A DNA stretch of 64,000 bases from Bradysia coprophila (lineage: Eukaryota; Arthropoda; Insecta; Diptera; Sciaridae): NCBI RefSeq assembly GCF_014529535.1, contig NW_023503493.1:10882001-10946000 (forward strand), given 5' to 3'. The translations under genes and the position numbers were made by a program. The notes below the pieces were generated by a model. The model ran no database searches, had not been told where the DNA came from, and was given only the letters and a program-made list of their open reading frames with translations. This document shows positions 36,026 through 47,900 of this stretch, piece by piece (within the stretch, counting starts at the first letter, position 1; each line of letters opens with the position of its first letter).

Positions 36026-39000
36026 ATGTTTTTGACAATGTTTCTGATATTATGCACGTTGGTAATCGTGTACGTGTATTTGGTGTGGAATTTCAATTAC
36101 TGGAAGAAGAGACGTGTACCCGGACCGAAACCAGCCACTTTAATGGGCTCATTTCCGGGAACCTTTTTCCAGAAGAAGCATATTGTTGACGAAATTGATG
36201 AGATTTACAAGTGAGTAACGCAAATGCGTCGAAGGTAATTCCTTACTTATGCTGCATACGTCCGAAATGTAGGGAGTACAAAGGTTCGACACCGTTTGTT
36301 GGAGTCTTTTCCAGTCGTTCGCCTCAGTTAATGCTTCTGGATCCGGTGCTCATTAAAGATACCCTGATCAAGGACTTTCAAAGTTTTCATGACAATGAGT
36401 TTGGTGATTTGGTAAGTGCCTGCATATGCAAATTCGGGGAGATTACGTGACAATTTCTTTGTTCATTTTTACAGATTGATAAGGCATCAGATCCAATACT
36501 ATCACAAAATCCGTTTATATTGTGTGGCGCTGAGTGGAAGGAAAAAAGAGCTGAAATAACCCCGGCATTTACTGTGTCAAGGGTAAGTTATATAATTACA
36601 ATTTAATTAACATGAGCACTGCTCAAGCTCTGCAGTTCCAAGTTGTATAATAAACGAAGGTCATTTCATTATTGGGCTTACAAAGCTTTCACGAGCTTTG
36701 CATTAAGTTTCAATCAATGACATTGGAATTTTCCAATGAACGTTGCAAGCATCTATTTTAAGCTAAATTGATTTAATGTTGGTTTCGCTGACATAACAGA
36801 CTTATAGTGATTTGACCGCACGTATTGATGTAATTACAATTTTAGTTTGATTTCGACACGTGATGTAATAGTCTAGGACGTTGAGTCGACAATATTTTTG
36901 ATTGCAATTACTGCATACCGTTGAACGATATGGTTTTTTATTTCACATTTGATTTTAGAGATAGGTTTCGATAGGTTGGTGAAATGACAAATGAAAGTGA
37001 AGAAAACTAATTGAAAGTGTCTGGTTAATTATGTTTCGTGATGGGCATGGTCGTTAGATTAGTGTTTTACTTGTCACACGAAGATTGGTGAGATGAAAAA
37101 GACAATCGGACTATTAGCAAAGGGTCGATCTGTTTATTGGTGTAGTTGCATTAATGAAAAGTTTGTTCAACATTGAAAGAATCCCATTGAAATTGTGTGG
37201 CCAGAAACACACGAGACATATGCAGTGTTTTCCATTGTTTAGCCTGTGGTGAACAAATGGAAAACACAGCATAACTGTCGATCCCATCAATCGAAAATTG
37301 CTCGCGTGTTATCGGCCTGTTTACATTGCTGATGTCATGACACCAAGGGATTCGCGCACACAGAAGTGATATGCAAATTTATCATTTACGACCTTTAAAT
37401 CCAACAGCAAATATAAACAGCGACTTACGGTTGATAAACCACTTTTAGCGTTTCATCTGGAATTTTCCGATAATTAGAAGTTCTATTGTGAGACAACACG
37501 AAAAGAAATTTCTTATCAGTAAATATTATGAGTATTAAAAGCCACTATACAATAGTCATAACATGTGAATATTGAACACAATGGAGAATCACTCTCCTTG
37601 TCGTTGATAAGGATTAAATGGAAATAATTGTAAATTGTTATCAAAAACAAGCAAAACATTGGCTGTATACAATGGAATTAACGTAAATTTTGGTTTGATT
37701 CACATCGGGAAAATGTTCATTGAACAAGTAATGAGATTCAAATCATTACAATTTGTATACACAACACACTCGTTCACAATGTTAATGACATCGAACGACG
37801 TAGTTTTGTGTTTATTGTTTACCAAAAATTTGTCAAGTGTTCACATACGGCGTTTCTTATCATTTCTTTTTCAAACAGGTGAAAGCAATGTACCCGATAT
37901 TCGATGACATATGCCGGAAAATGAGTAATTACGTTACCTCGAAATTGGAGCGAAAGTCGAAAATGTTTGACGTAAAAGAGGTAAGTGGCTGACCTAGTCA
38001 ATTTTTGTATTGTTGCGTCGTAATGTTGTATTTAGTCAGTCTGAGGGTAGTAAAAGTAAATAGCTCTTCGTTGTTGATACATTATGGAACTAAATAATCT
38101 TTTAGTTACGTAACGATCTATTGCCTTAAGGTATGAGTAGTCCCTAGTTAGTAAGGTAAGGAGAGTAAATTCATTTTAAAGTACAGTTTATTACTAACAG
38201 TTTCGACTTAATAGCATTCAAACGAAAACTGAACTTTTTGACGTTAAAATATTCTCCTCACTAAATTCTCAACTCTCAGAGCGAGGAAAAAACACCTTCG
38301 TCTCTGGGCATTTGAATATATTTTTAGTCATAAACGACATATTTCTAAAAAAAACAGCTGAGAAAAATCAATCTGGTGATGATATCCGGGATTTAAATAC
38401 AATTGATTAGATAATGATTGAGTACTGAGCAGCTTTAGCTACTGACGATAAGATTCCATGAACTTGAATTATCTTTTGTGTTTGTTTAACACTCGAAAAT
38501 TTCGCAAAGATAGTGTTGGAGAAAAGTGTGTGACGACTCGTAACTGACGATTTTTGATGTCGAAATTGATTACACAAAATGTGAAGTACAAGGACAAAGT
38601 ACAATCAAAGAATGTATATCCGCAAAGGATGTTTCGATTTGCAGAATTTTCAATTTGGACTTTATTCAACTGAATGGTCGAAATATTCTTAGCTTTTCTT
38701 GAGATGACCGTCTGCGTTTAGTGTACATCAGAGATTCTTTACTGAATGAATAATAGAAGAAAATCTTTTGTGCATGCAAATAATAAACGTCTCATTGGTT
38801 AGATTGGTCATTTCCCGCAGCACCCTCAGAGCATTCTGTTCCATCTCTATTTTCACATAACCGAGAGCTTTTCAGCTACATGTCTATTTTATAACATTTT
38901 CTTTTGTTACAAAACGTTTCAGCTTGCAGCCAAATATTCAACCGATGTCGTATCAAGCGTAATCTACGGAATCGACTCAAAGTCGTTCGAAAACAATAAT

Positions 39001-39964
39001 GGAAAATGTCAAATTCGCGAAAATGGTTCGTCGATTTTCGAATCGTCCTCAACGATCGTCATTTACTTTACACTCGTCTCCCTATTTCCGTTCATCAAGA
39101 AACTGTACAAAGTTGTGCCCAGTTCGGTCGAAAAGTTTTTCCAAAATCTGCTGAACGATGCCATCAAAATGCGCAAAGAGAGTAATGTTGAACGGGAGGA
39201 TTTCCTGAGCTATTTGTTGGATTTGAAGGAGAAGAAAAACTTATCGAAAATGGACATGGCTTCGCATTCAATTACCGTTTTTCTTGATGGATTTGAAACT
39301 TCAACAGCCGTCATTTCATACGCTTTGTACCATTTGGCAGGCAATCCGCATGTTCAGAGAAAATTAAGGGACGAGATAAATGAATGTATTCGGGTAAATG
39401 GTTGTCTCGACCACGATTCGATCCTTGAAATGAAATACTTAGATCAAGTATTCAATGGTAAGAACGGATAATCTGACCTCAAATACGACGTTAAAACGTT
39501 ATATACCTAAATGTGCAACTATTTCCATAGAAACTTTGCGCTTAAATCCACCATTCGGTACATTTTCGAAGCGATGCAATTCGCCTATCGAATATAACGA
39601 CTACAAGGGAAATACGTTTACTCTTGAAAAGGACAAAGTCGTCATCATACCTGTCTACTCGCTACACACGGATCCCGATTTCTTCCCCAATCCAAAGGTA
39701 TTCGATCCGGAACGATTCAATGAAGCAAATGGCGGCACCAAGCCGTACAAAGACAGTAGTGTATTCCTTCCGTTCGGATCTGGACCGAGAATATGCCTTG
39801 GTATGCGATTCGCCACATTTCAATCGAAAGCTGCCATCGTTGAAATTATCCGAAATTTCGATATAAGCGTCAGCAAGAAGACAAAGATTCCATTTGTCTT
39901 CGACCCGTCGAGATTTCTTCTAACGCCCCAGGATCAGATATGGCTGGACTTTGAGTCATTATGA
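36026..39964 (+). CDS. Cytochrome P450, CYP28-like, six exons, complete
   Basis: Microsomal monooxygenase, expected to oxidise foreign or plant compounds in the ER with NADPH-P450 reductase. Exons: 36026-36210, 36273-36411, 36475-36582, 37879-37980, 38923-39457, 39531-39964, totalling 1503 nt, 500 residues. An N-terminal membrane anchor is followed by WNFNYWKKRRVPGPKP (proline-rich hinge). The I-helix is FLDGFETST (about 299-306) in place of the usual AGxDT/ET. ETLR (357-360) is the K-helix ExxR, DPERF is the PERF motif, and FGSGPRICLG (438-447) holds the haem-ligand Cys445. YVYLVWNF, FSSRSPQ, FHDNE and LDGFET are recalled features of fly CYP28 proteins; subfamily is inferred. Intron 3 (1.3 kb) and intron 4 (0.9 kb) are the large ones. 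AATAAA at 40201-40206 is the likely polyadenylation signal. Confidence 0.93.
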
Positions 39965-40200
39965 GATTTGCTACCCCATTTTGGGGTACCATCAAAGGTC
40001 GTGGCGCACGTCGATCGCGCTGGTTGGCAGGATCGGCATCACGACCACTACGGTAATGCTGCTTGAATTTGTTGTGTGTATATTCTAAATGATTAGTATT
40101 TTGATATTCGCTGAGAAGTGAATTAGTATTTTTCTACATGAATTGTTAACAAAATAGCAGATTAGCCCCCCCCGATACATTTACAAATAGTTTTTGATTA

Positions 40201-40206
40201 AATAAA
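40201..40206 (+). terminator. Polyadenylation signal of the P450 gene
   Basis: AATAAA about 237 bp after the P450 stop, in AT-rich sequence, with a second AATAAA directly after it (40206-40211). Confidence 0.55.
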
Positions 40207-40284
40207 ATAAATTGCAAAGTTTTCGCTAATTTTTTTCTGCTTGACGAACACGTTCAAATTTGTAGCCGAATTTCAAGGAGATTC

Positions 40285-40590
40285 CAATATATACCGAAAC
40301 GTATGTGCATGATCGTACGATCTTCGTATGAGCAAGCATAGTTTCCAATATATACCGAAACGTATGTGCATGATCGTACGATCTTCGTATGAGCAAGCAT
40401 AGTTTCCAATACATACCGAAACGTATGTGCATGATCGTACGATCTTCATATGAGCAAGCATAGTTTCCAATATATACCGAAACGTATGTGCATGATCGTA
40501 CGATCTTCGTATGAGCAAGCATAATTTCCAATATATACCGAAACGTATGTGAATGATCATAGGATCTTCGTAGGATCTTCAAATGTTTGA
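40285..40590. repeat. Minisatellite, 61-bp unit, five copies
   Basis: TACCGAAACG starts at 40292, 40353, 40414, 40475 and 40536 (period 61). The last unit diverges and ends with a short duplication of AGGATCTTC. Units contain the palindromes GATCGTACGATC and TGCATGATC. The unit length is not a multiple of three, yet the minus strand stays open for up to 122 codons. I read this as a by-product of the repeat, not a gene. Confidence 0.92.
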
Positions 40591-40639
40591 ACACTTATTT
40601 CTGCCACTTTCCATATTTGATCACGATGTGCTCCACACC

Positions 40640-40870
40640 AATAGGTTTGTTCCAATTAACTGCAAACCCGAATTTTGACAACACGAACGACAACGATTTC
40701 ATCCACAGAAATGAACATAACATAAACATCAACTAACTTCTTTGTGATTTCTCGTTAAAATTTTCGTCAATCTGAAAGTTGAGGTTAAGTTGCCTTCTAT
40801 GTCAGTTATCATCCTGTGGATGAAATTTGACATTTCGAAATGACCTTGGAACAAATCTATGGTCTATCTA
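40640..40870. repeat. Foldback element related to 10620-10800
   Basis: ATAGGTTTGTTCCAAT at left and GGAACAAATCTATGG at right, with an inner AACGATTTCATCCACAG / CTGTGGATGAAATTTGAC stem. Confidence 0.8.
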
Positions 40871-41011
40871 GCACCGAGGCTAACTCTGACATAACTTGCA
40901 TAGAAGGGTGCCTTTATTGCGAAAAACGTTGTATAAAACTCGATGATAAATGCTTTTTTAGGCTACGATGTGTATTCTTCACATCTAGTGTCTAGTGCCT
41001 ATAAAAACATT

Positions 41012-41190
41012 TATCACAAACGCGCGGTGTTCGGATGTCAAAATTACTCAACTAGAAGTTTAATTCAAAAATTACACTTCAGTTCTATGTTGTTGTCTCG
41101 TTTTCGCTTATGTGATAAAATAGAGTTCACACTTGTCACTATCAGTCTCGGCGAGCCTCGACTTCTTCGTGACAAATGTGTAATATATAT
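41012..41190. repeat. Dispersed repeat, inverted copy of 12722-12890
   Basis: Begins TATCACAAACGCGCGGTGTT and ends GTGACAAATGTGTAATATA. It matches the receptor-A intron copy over most of its length with scattered changes. It lies about 200 bp before the TFIIH gene start. Confidence 0.85.
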
Positions 41191-41392
41191 TACCACTCGG
41201 TTGTATAAGTAACTATTTCAACGGATGCCGTACCCTCATTCCATATGTTCATGACAGCTCATTGAGCTGTGCTTTTTCATGACATTTAAGAGGTTAAATG
41301 CAAATGTCAAAGAATTGAGAGTAAACAAAATTGTTGGTTGCGATAAAATTTGTTTTAAAATCGTTAAAATAAATGTAAGAATCAAGATCAGA

Positions 41393-43215
41393 ATGGCAGA
41401 AAAGGATGCAAAGTCCATCAAAACAATACTGCAAAAGCCGGTCAATTTGGAATGCAAAGATTTGTACGAATATTTGAAAACTCGAAACACTGAAGTTCTG
41501 GAACGCCTGTATGACTATCCCACAATTTGTTTGGCCGTTTATAGGTAAACTCATTCCTCCTATGAAATGCGAACAGTGCAATTGATGCTCGAACATTTTC
41601 AGAGAATTGCCGGAGATAGCAAGACAATTTGTAATTCGGATTTTATTCGTTGAACAACCAGTACCACAGGCTGTGATTTTGTCATGGGGTTCACAAGTTT
41701 ACGCAAAGTTTGTCACTCAAATTCTCTTGTTAAGTTGTTGACCGAGTCATTTCGTTTATTGTTTGTTATCAGGGAACACACTGCTGCGACAACAATTCTA
41801 GGAGATTTGGGTGTGTGGAGATCAGCCGCGATTCCCGGTGGACTGCCAGCATGGGAACTGTCGGGGACATTTAAAAAGAATCTGAAGATCGCATTACTCG
41901 GAGGGTATGAGAAAACCTCGACTGATCGCCGTTTGTGTTGATCAACTGATTATCTTTCCAATTTCAGTGGTCGCCCGTGGACAATGTGCAATGTATTGGA
42001 CACAGACTCGAAAGCACGCGACATTACGTTCCTCGACAATTACGCAATGTCCCGATGGAGATGTGTGCTTCACTATATGGTAGGTGCCGGTGCCACAAAA
42101 GGTCCAGATGGCGAAACGATATCGCCGGACGCAGTGCGAATCTTATTGAATGCAAGTTTGATGAAACGTGACGAAACTGATGGCAGTCCGGTGATAACAC
42201 GGCAAGGCTTTCAATTCCTTTTACTGGACACACAAGCGCAAGTGTGGCATTTTATGCTGCAATATCTGGACAGCTGTGAACAGCGCGGAATGAGTTTACC
42301 CGAATGTTTGTCCATGATGTTTCAGTTGAGCTTTTCGACATTGGGCCGTGATTACAGTTCGGAAGGCTTGAGCAACAATCTGCTACAATTTTTGCAACAT
42401 CTCAGAGAATTCGGACTGGTGTACCAGAGAAAGGTACGACGATTTTGTGTCTTATAATGGCCTCATGACCTGAATTTAGTTGCAATTACAGAGGAAAGCT
42501 GGCCGCTTCTATCCGACTCGACTGGCACTGAATATAACGAGTAAAAATTCGGTAGCCATCAGCGACGACGATACGGAACAGGATAAGGGTCACATTGTCG
42601 TCGAAACAAACTACCGAGTGTACGCGTACACGGATTCCAATTTGCAGGTGGCTCTGTTAGGATTATTTACGGAATTGCTTTACAGGTCGGCTGCTAAGTG
42701 TTTTGACCACAGTGAATTGAACTACAAAAGTTTTGATTTCTTTTCGATAGATTTCCGAATTTGGTTGTCGGCGTTCTCACCCGTGACTCAGTTCGCCAAG
42801 CGCTTCGTGGTGGCATAACAGCCGATCAAATCATTAGCTATCTCGAGCAACACGCACATCCGAACGTAAACTTTGTTGTTCTCTTTGTGTAATCCATGCA
42901 CTGATCCATTTCCAATCGTTCGATTTATAGATGTTTCTGCGCGAGAACATTACCAATTCGAAATCACCACTGCCACCAACCGTTGTCGATCAAATCAAAT
43001 TGTGGGAAAACGAACGGAATCGCTTCACATTCACCGAGGGCGTTGCGTACAATCAATTCCTTTCGCAGAGCGATTTCATCACGTTGCGGGATTACGCCCA
43101 ATCGATAAACGTTTTGATCTGGCAAAATGAACGGAATCGAACGATGGTGGTGACGAAAAATGGACATGACGATGTGCGTAAATTTTGGAAACGATATCAA
43201 AAGGGTGGATCGTAA
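41393..43215 (+). CDS. mrn: General transcription factor IIH subunit 4 (p52, Tfb2), seven exons, complete
   Basis: Core TFIIH subunit that anchors and stimulates the XPB helicase during promoter opening and nucleotide excision repair in the nucleus. Exons: 41393-41544, 41603-41707, 41773-41904, 41968-42433, 42492-42685, 42751-42865, 42931-43215. They total 1449 nt, 482 residues, close to the 462 of human p52, all in phase. Conserved blocks seen: [110 protein letters not shown] and KFWKRYQKG at the C-terminus. I chose the Met at 41393 (MAEKDAKS); an in-frame Met further up, around 41279, would add 38 non-conserved residues. The donor after exon 2 is weak (GTTTGT). The gene name is the Drosophila one (marionette). 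Confidence 0.95.
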
Positions 43216-44015
43216 CGGCTCGGTTTTTTTTCGTGTGGTTCTAGCTGGAACGAGGATGTATTTGAATTAAGTGTATGTTTTCCAAACAGAATGTGGTTTC
43301 GGAGAAAGTAAAGATATTTCGTTGACAATGGGTGTTTTGAATTCGTTCGTCAGAATTTAATTTAAGTTTATAGGGAAGGTATAACGTAGCAACAGGAGAG
43401 TGTCCACATATTTCATCAGCTTGATTGCGGCCATTTTTTACCCATTCAAATTCACACGCTTGGCCAGGGGTAAATGTCAGAAGAACTACCTCCTATCCTA
43501 TCGGAACTTCATCTTTTCACTGGAACAAGAAGCTGAGGAGATATTCAGAAAGAACTTCCGGTAAGTTTTCTGATTTTTTTGAACCACAGCCGCTCGTTGG
43601 GGAGTGATTCGTTTGATCCCTTTGAAGTGAAATCTAATAGACAAAACCACATCAAACATACTTCGGTGAAGCACTTGACCTTAACTTTCTATTGAACTCA
43701 TATTATCGGCTCAGGTTTACTCGATTTAAGCGCAATTAAATTATTAAATTCACGCCATAAGTGCGCCAAACATTTAAATATTTTCAACTGACAGTTGTAC
43801 AAAATAACGTTGACGTCATATAACAAATGTCAAAAACTAAGCGTTAAAATGGCTTGCTATCCGGTATGTTTTGAAATAGAAGGCGCACGTACAGCGTGTA
43901 CAACGATGTTGCATTCTGTTTCTTTCTACCCTATACATATAGAAATTCGATACGAATTCCAGTGTACTTTCAGTTTCACACACAGTTAACAGGGAACGTC
44001 AGATTGTTCAAACAG

Positions 44016-44118
44016 AAACGGAATGCCCAACACAAACGGAAACAATTTTTCTTTGGGACAATATAGCTTTGCCAAAGAGAAATCGTTTGTGCTTCCGTTT
44101 GTGTTGGACATTCCGCTA
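44016..44118. repeat. Foldback element between two genes
   Basis: CGGAATGCCCAACACAAACG at left pairs with CGTTTGTGTTGGACATTCCG at right, and an inner TTTCTTTGG / CCAAAGAGAAA stem closes it. Noncoding. Confidence 0.85.
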
Positions 44119-44357
44119 CTGCTTCCCTATTGGGGAACGCTAGATTTTCTGAATAGAAAATCTAAACGAAAACACAAACGGAAAAGCAAATAAAAAGGGC
44201 AAGTTTGTGACAGATTCACTGAAAAATAATTAAATTCTGACTGCAAGGATTTCAATTAAACAAAATGACACAATGTAGCGCATCTATCCGCATCGACATT
44301 TTTCTCGAACAAGTCACGTTAGACTCACTGTCATGTTTTTGGCTTTCATTTCCTGAG

Positions 44358-44410
44358 AAATGTTAACAGATGGCATTGCTGCCAGTAAGCAATGCCATCT
44401 GTTAACATTT
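44358..44410. repeat. Perfect 23-bp stem hairpin
   Basis: Arms 44358-44380 and 44388-44410 are exact reverse complements (start AAATGTTAACAGATGGCATT), with a 7-nt loop GCCAGTA. Confidence 0.93.
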
Positions 44411-44547
44411 ATCTGCTCATTTTTGAACTGCTAGGCCACGAATTCTAATTTCTTACCTGTGACGTAGTAAGAGATATTTTCCCATACGATTGATTAAACA
44501 ACAGATCAACAAAGGCTCGACCCATTTTTTTTTCCTTCAAAATTCAA

Positions 44548-44553
44548 TTTATT
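44548..44553 (-). terminator. Likely polyadenylation signal of the KH-protein gene
   Basis: AATAAA on the minus strand about 425 bp after the KH-protein stop, in AT-rich sequence. Confidence 0.4.
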
Positions 44554-44977
44554 TTAATAAAATATTTGATACTCAATCACAATCTGTCTGTACATTGCGG
44601 TATAAAGCATACCAAAAGTTTAATCAACACGCAGTGGCGTTGGTTTAATGCAAATGAAAAAAAAATCGAAATATTTAAATATCGGGGATGCAGACACAAA
44701 AGCGTTCGTTCTTTGACAATTAAATGGAGTTCTCTTCTTTATACAACACACAGACTCACTAAGTCATATTGTTCCGCGCACATTTCCCGTTCATATTACA
44801 AGAGTGTGGCAACTAAAAGATTGTTTGCCTCAGAGTTCCAATCTACAAAAAATTTCTTTTTACAAATCGATTTACAGTCTAAACTTTCAATTCCATTCTT
44901 CTGTTGTTGTTTCCTTTACGAAAACAATCTTTCCCGAAACAGAGAGAAAAAATATTACGATCGCACAACCACTTCGT

Positions 44978-47900
44978 CTACCACGGTCCCCTAAAATCGT
45001 TTCGATGCGGATACGGTGGTGGCGGCGGCGGAGGTCCAAAATAATTCCGATGCATCGGGAAATTGTGCGAATCTTGCATGTGTGGCGGTCTCATCGGATA
45101 CGGAAAATCTCGGTTATTATTCGGCCGGAAACGTTGTCCCCGACCAGACGGCGGCATATCGAATGGATTCCGGTGCGGCGGTTCATCGGACCGATAGCCC
45201 ATGTCACCATTGTCCCGTTGATAGAACGGTCGATTGTCCGACAAGAATGACGATGATGTTGATGATGAGGGCGGTGACTGCTGGTCGCTCAAATGCGGCG
45301 ATGATTTATTGTTTCCAGAGTGAGGATTAAAATTTCCGTCGCCATTGGATTCATCTAAATTTTGGATATTAAACGAAATAATTGTTAGCGTTTTCGGATG
45401 AAAAGTGGATTGCGGAAGTGGTGGCGAAAGAGAAGAATATGGCTAACATTAAGACAACAGAGGAGAAAGAGAATGGATCGCTGAAAATTAAAAGTTTTTT
45501 TGGTTTGTTTTTTGTTATTTGGTTGGTTGTTTTTTGGTTGAATGAAAAGGAAAATTTAAATTTGAATTTGGTTAAATGAGACTGTGTGGCGCCTCGGTTT
45601 AATGAACACACATTATGTGTGCACATTTGTGATGGTATCAATTTTGATGATCGCTGTTCGTTTTCGGCTGCCAGAGGGAATTCCTTTCCTTCATTGGGTA
45701 CACAACGTCTGCTGACAACGGAATCCATTGGTTGTAATTAAATGTTTGGCGGTTTTCTATAGATTAATCGTAGCACTAAACCTTGCACTACAAAAATTTG
45801 TGGTAAAGTTAAAATTCAGTAAAAGGAAAATCATTTAAATAAATAAAAATCAAAAAACGAAAAATTTTTCATTTTCATTTTTGATATAAATTTCTGGATG
45901 GAGAAAAGAAATATAAAAAAATATTGTTTTGTGGCAGCAAATATTCAAATAGAAAAGCAAAATAAAAATTTATTCTAAGATAGCAAAACACTTTTAATGA
46001 AGCAAAAAAAAAAACAACCGACGACGGCACAAAAAATTAATTGATATAATGAATGAGCTATACGATTTCGTATGTTTGGTTAAAATATCCAACAAATTTT
46101 ATTTGTAAATTCTATACTAAGTCAATAAAGCATTCACGTTAGCAAATACACTAAATGGGGGAATGGGGGCTAATTCTATTTCTACGAAGGAATAATTCAT
46201 TCATTCCAACTAATATTCCCGATGTTGACTAACAATGGTGTTCCTATGTTTCCATCATTTTGCAATTGTAGCAAAATGTTTTCATGCTTCGTGGCCGAAA
46301 GTTTGGGAATTTTAGATTTTTTCTCGTAGTTCCGACCCTGCATGAAAAGTTCTATACGTATCTGTCTTGGACGATTTAATTTATATTAGGCACTCACGGA
46401 ATTGTCTAAAATCAATCGTCCACGACAGATACTCAAGTAATTCTAGTGACATTCGACTTTGTGGGATATTATTATTATCCCACTGGGATAAGCAAAAAAT
46501 CATAAGGCCAGGTTGAGGTGTTATACATGGCTAAATGTTTACAGTGCCATGCCATGTAAAGCGCCTTAACCGGCCTTAGGAAATTAACATCAAGAAATGC
46601 ACTTCCATATGCGACGAATACCGAACTGACCGTTAAATTAGAATTTCCTGAGCTTATGAGTGACATGCAATGGGCCAATCTTTTTCTTCCATTAACGTAA
46701 CTTTAACCTAACGAACATTCAGAGGGACCATAATATTATCAGGCCCGTACTCGCTACCGAAATCAGACGCTACAAGCAATGATTTTGTATAAAAAGGCAC
46801 CAAGGTATTTAAAGGGAAGCCACAAAATTAAAGAAGCGTTTTGGTCTGAGCCCGTTTGCTGATAGGGTCAGTCAAGTACTACGCATGCTTACGTACATGA
46901 CTTACATAGATTATTACTTTCACTAAGGTCCGGACTGGCCTTAGGACATTCGGGCGATGCCCAAAGGACTCTTGTTTTTTGTACAAATGAAAGGTCTTTT
47001 TGCAAATTTTGGTCATACATCGACCGAAGAGCTTTTTAAGCCATCCTTACACATATAAATTATTCAGAAATACAAAGAGGTGCGGACTGCACGAAATTAG
47101 TGGATTCCGTCGAGACTACACTCTGACTTAAAAATATCAGTCCGTACAGCTCTTCAGAAAGTTGGTTCTCTCTGCAAATTGAAACAAATGAAAAAGCACA
47201 ATACACTGGGTGCGTTTCACACTTAGATACATGATCCTAATCCCACATCTATATGAAATCTATCCCCTGAAAGCTTTACGTATTCATGTACGGATTGCAT
47301 GAATACGTAAGGTGATGTGTGCATAAATTGGTACCAAAATATTATTCTGGACAAAAATAAGTGGTTCGGTGATGTCTCTATGGCCTTGTGTCTCCATGCA
47401 AGGACTATTTTTGGGAAAAGGTTTTCCCATATTTTCTTACATTTTCCAAGATTTTTCCAAATTTTCTTTATAATCGGCGACTTTGAAATAAGTGACCTAT
47501 TTCGTTGCAGCTGTTTTTCAGCTGATCCACTCATAGTCCCTGACTTATGGAAGGTATTTCAAGATATCCGTACATTTTAGAGACAAACTGAAGAATAATT
47601 TTCTGTCCAGAATGATATTCCTCACTGATAAGAAAATAACTTTGGAAAAGACCATGCACCAAAATGGAGCCCTAGATATAATTTCTACCGATTTAACCGG
47701 TCAAAACTTCGAAATATTAAAAATCAGAAAAGTATTCAAGAGCGGCCGGTAATTTTTTCAGCCTATAAAAGCCGATGACGAGATGACGAAGATGCAGGCT
47801 GTTACACTGATACACAAAGACAACTGAGATTTCTTCTACACTTTGGAAGATTTTTTCTGATTGTAGACACACTGATAAACACATTCCACCCAAAACTCAC

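Larger units (their letters stand above)
43216..44977. other. Interval between the TFIIH p52 gene and the KH-protein gene (convergent 3' ends)
   Basis: Contains 3' UTRs, a foldback at 44016-44118, a perfect hairpin at 44358-44410, and the KH gene polyadenylation signal at 44548-44553. No further gene seen. Confidence 0.6.

Noticed and set aside
40226..40594. Open frames of 122 and 95 codons on the minus strand
   Set aside because: They are translations of the 61-bp minisatellite, in rotating frames, with no independent start context or family.
41279..41392. Upstream Met giving TFIIH p52 38 extra residues
   Set aside because: The extra residues are not like the family N-terminus, and the Met at 41393 gives a start close to the known proteins.
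47400..47535. Another hAT MITE with GGACTATTTTTGGG and AGTCCCTG ends
   Set aside because: Ends match only loosely and no 8-bp duplication was found; kept only as a remark in the intron entry.
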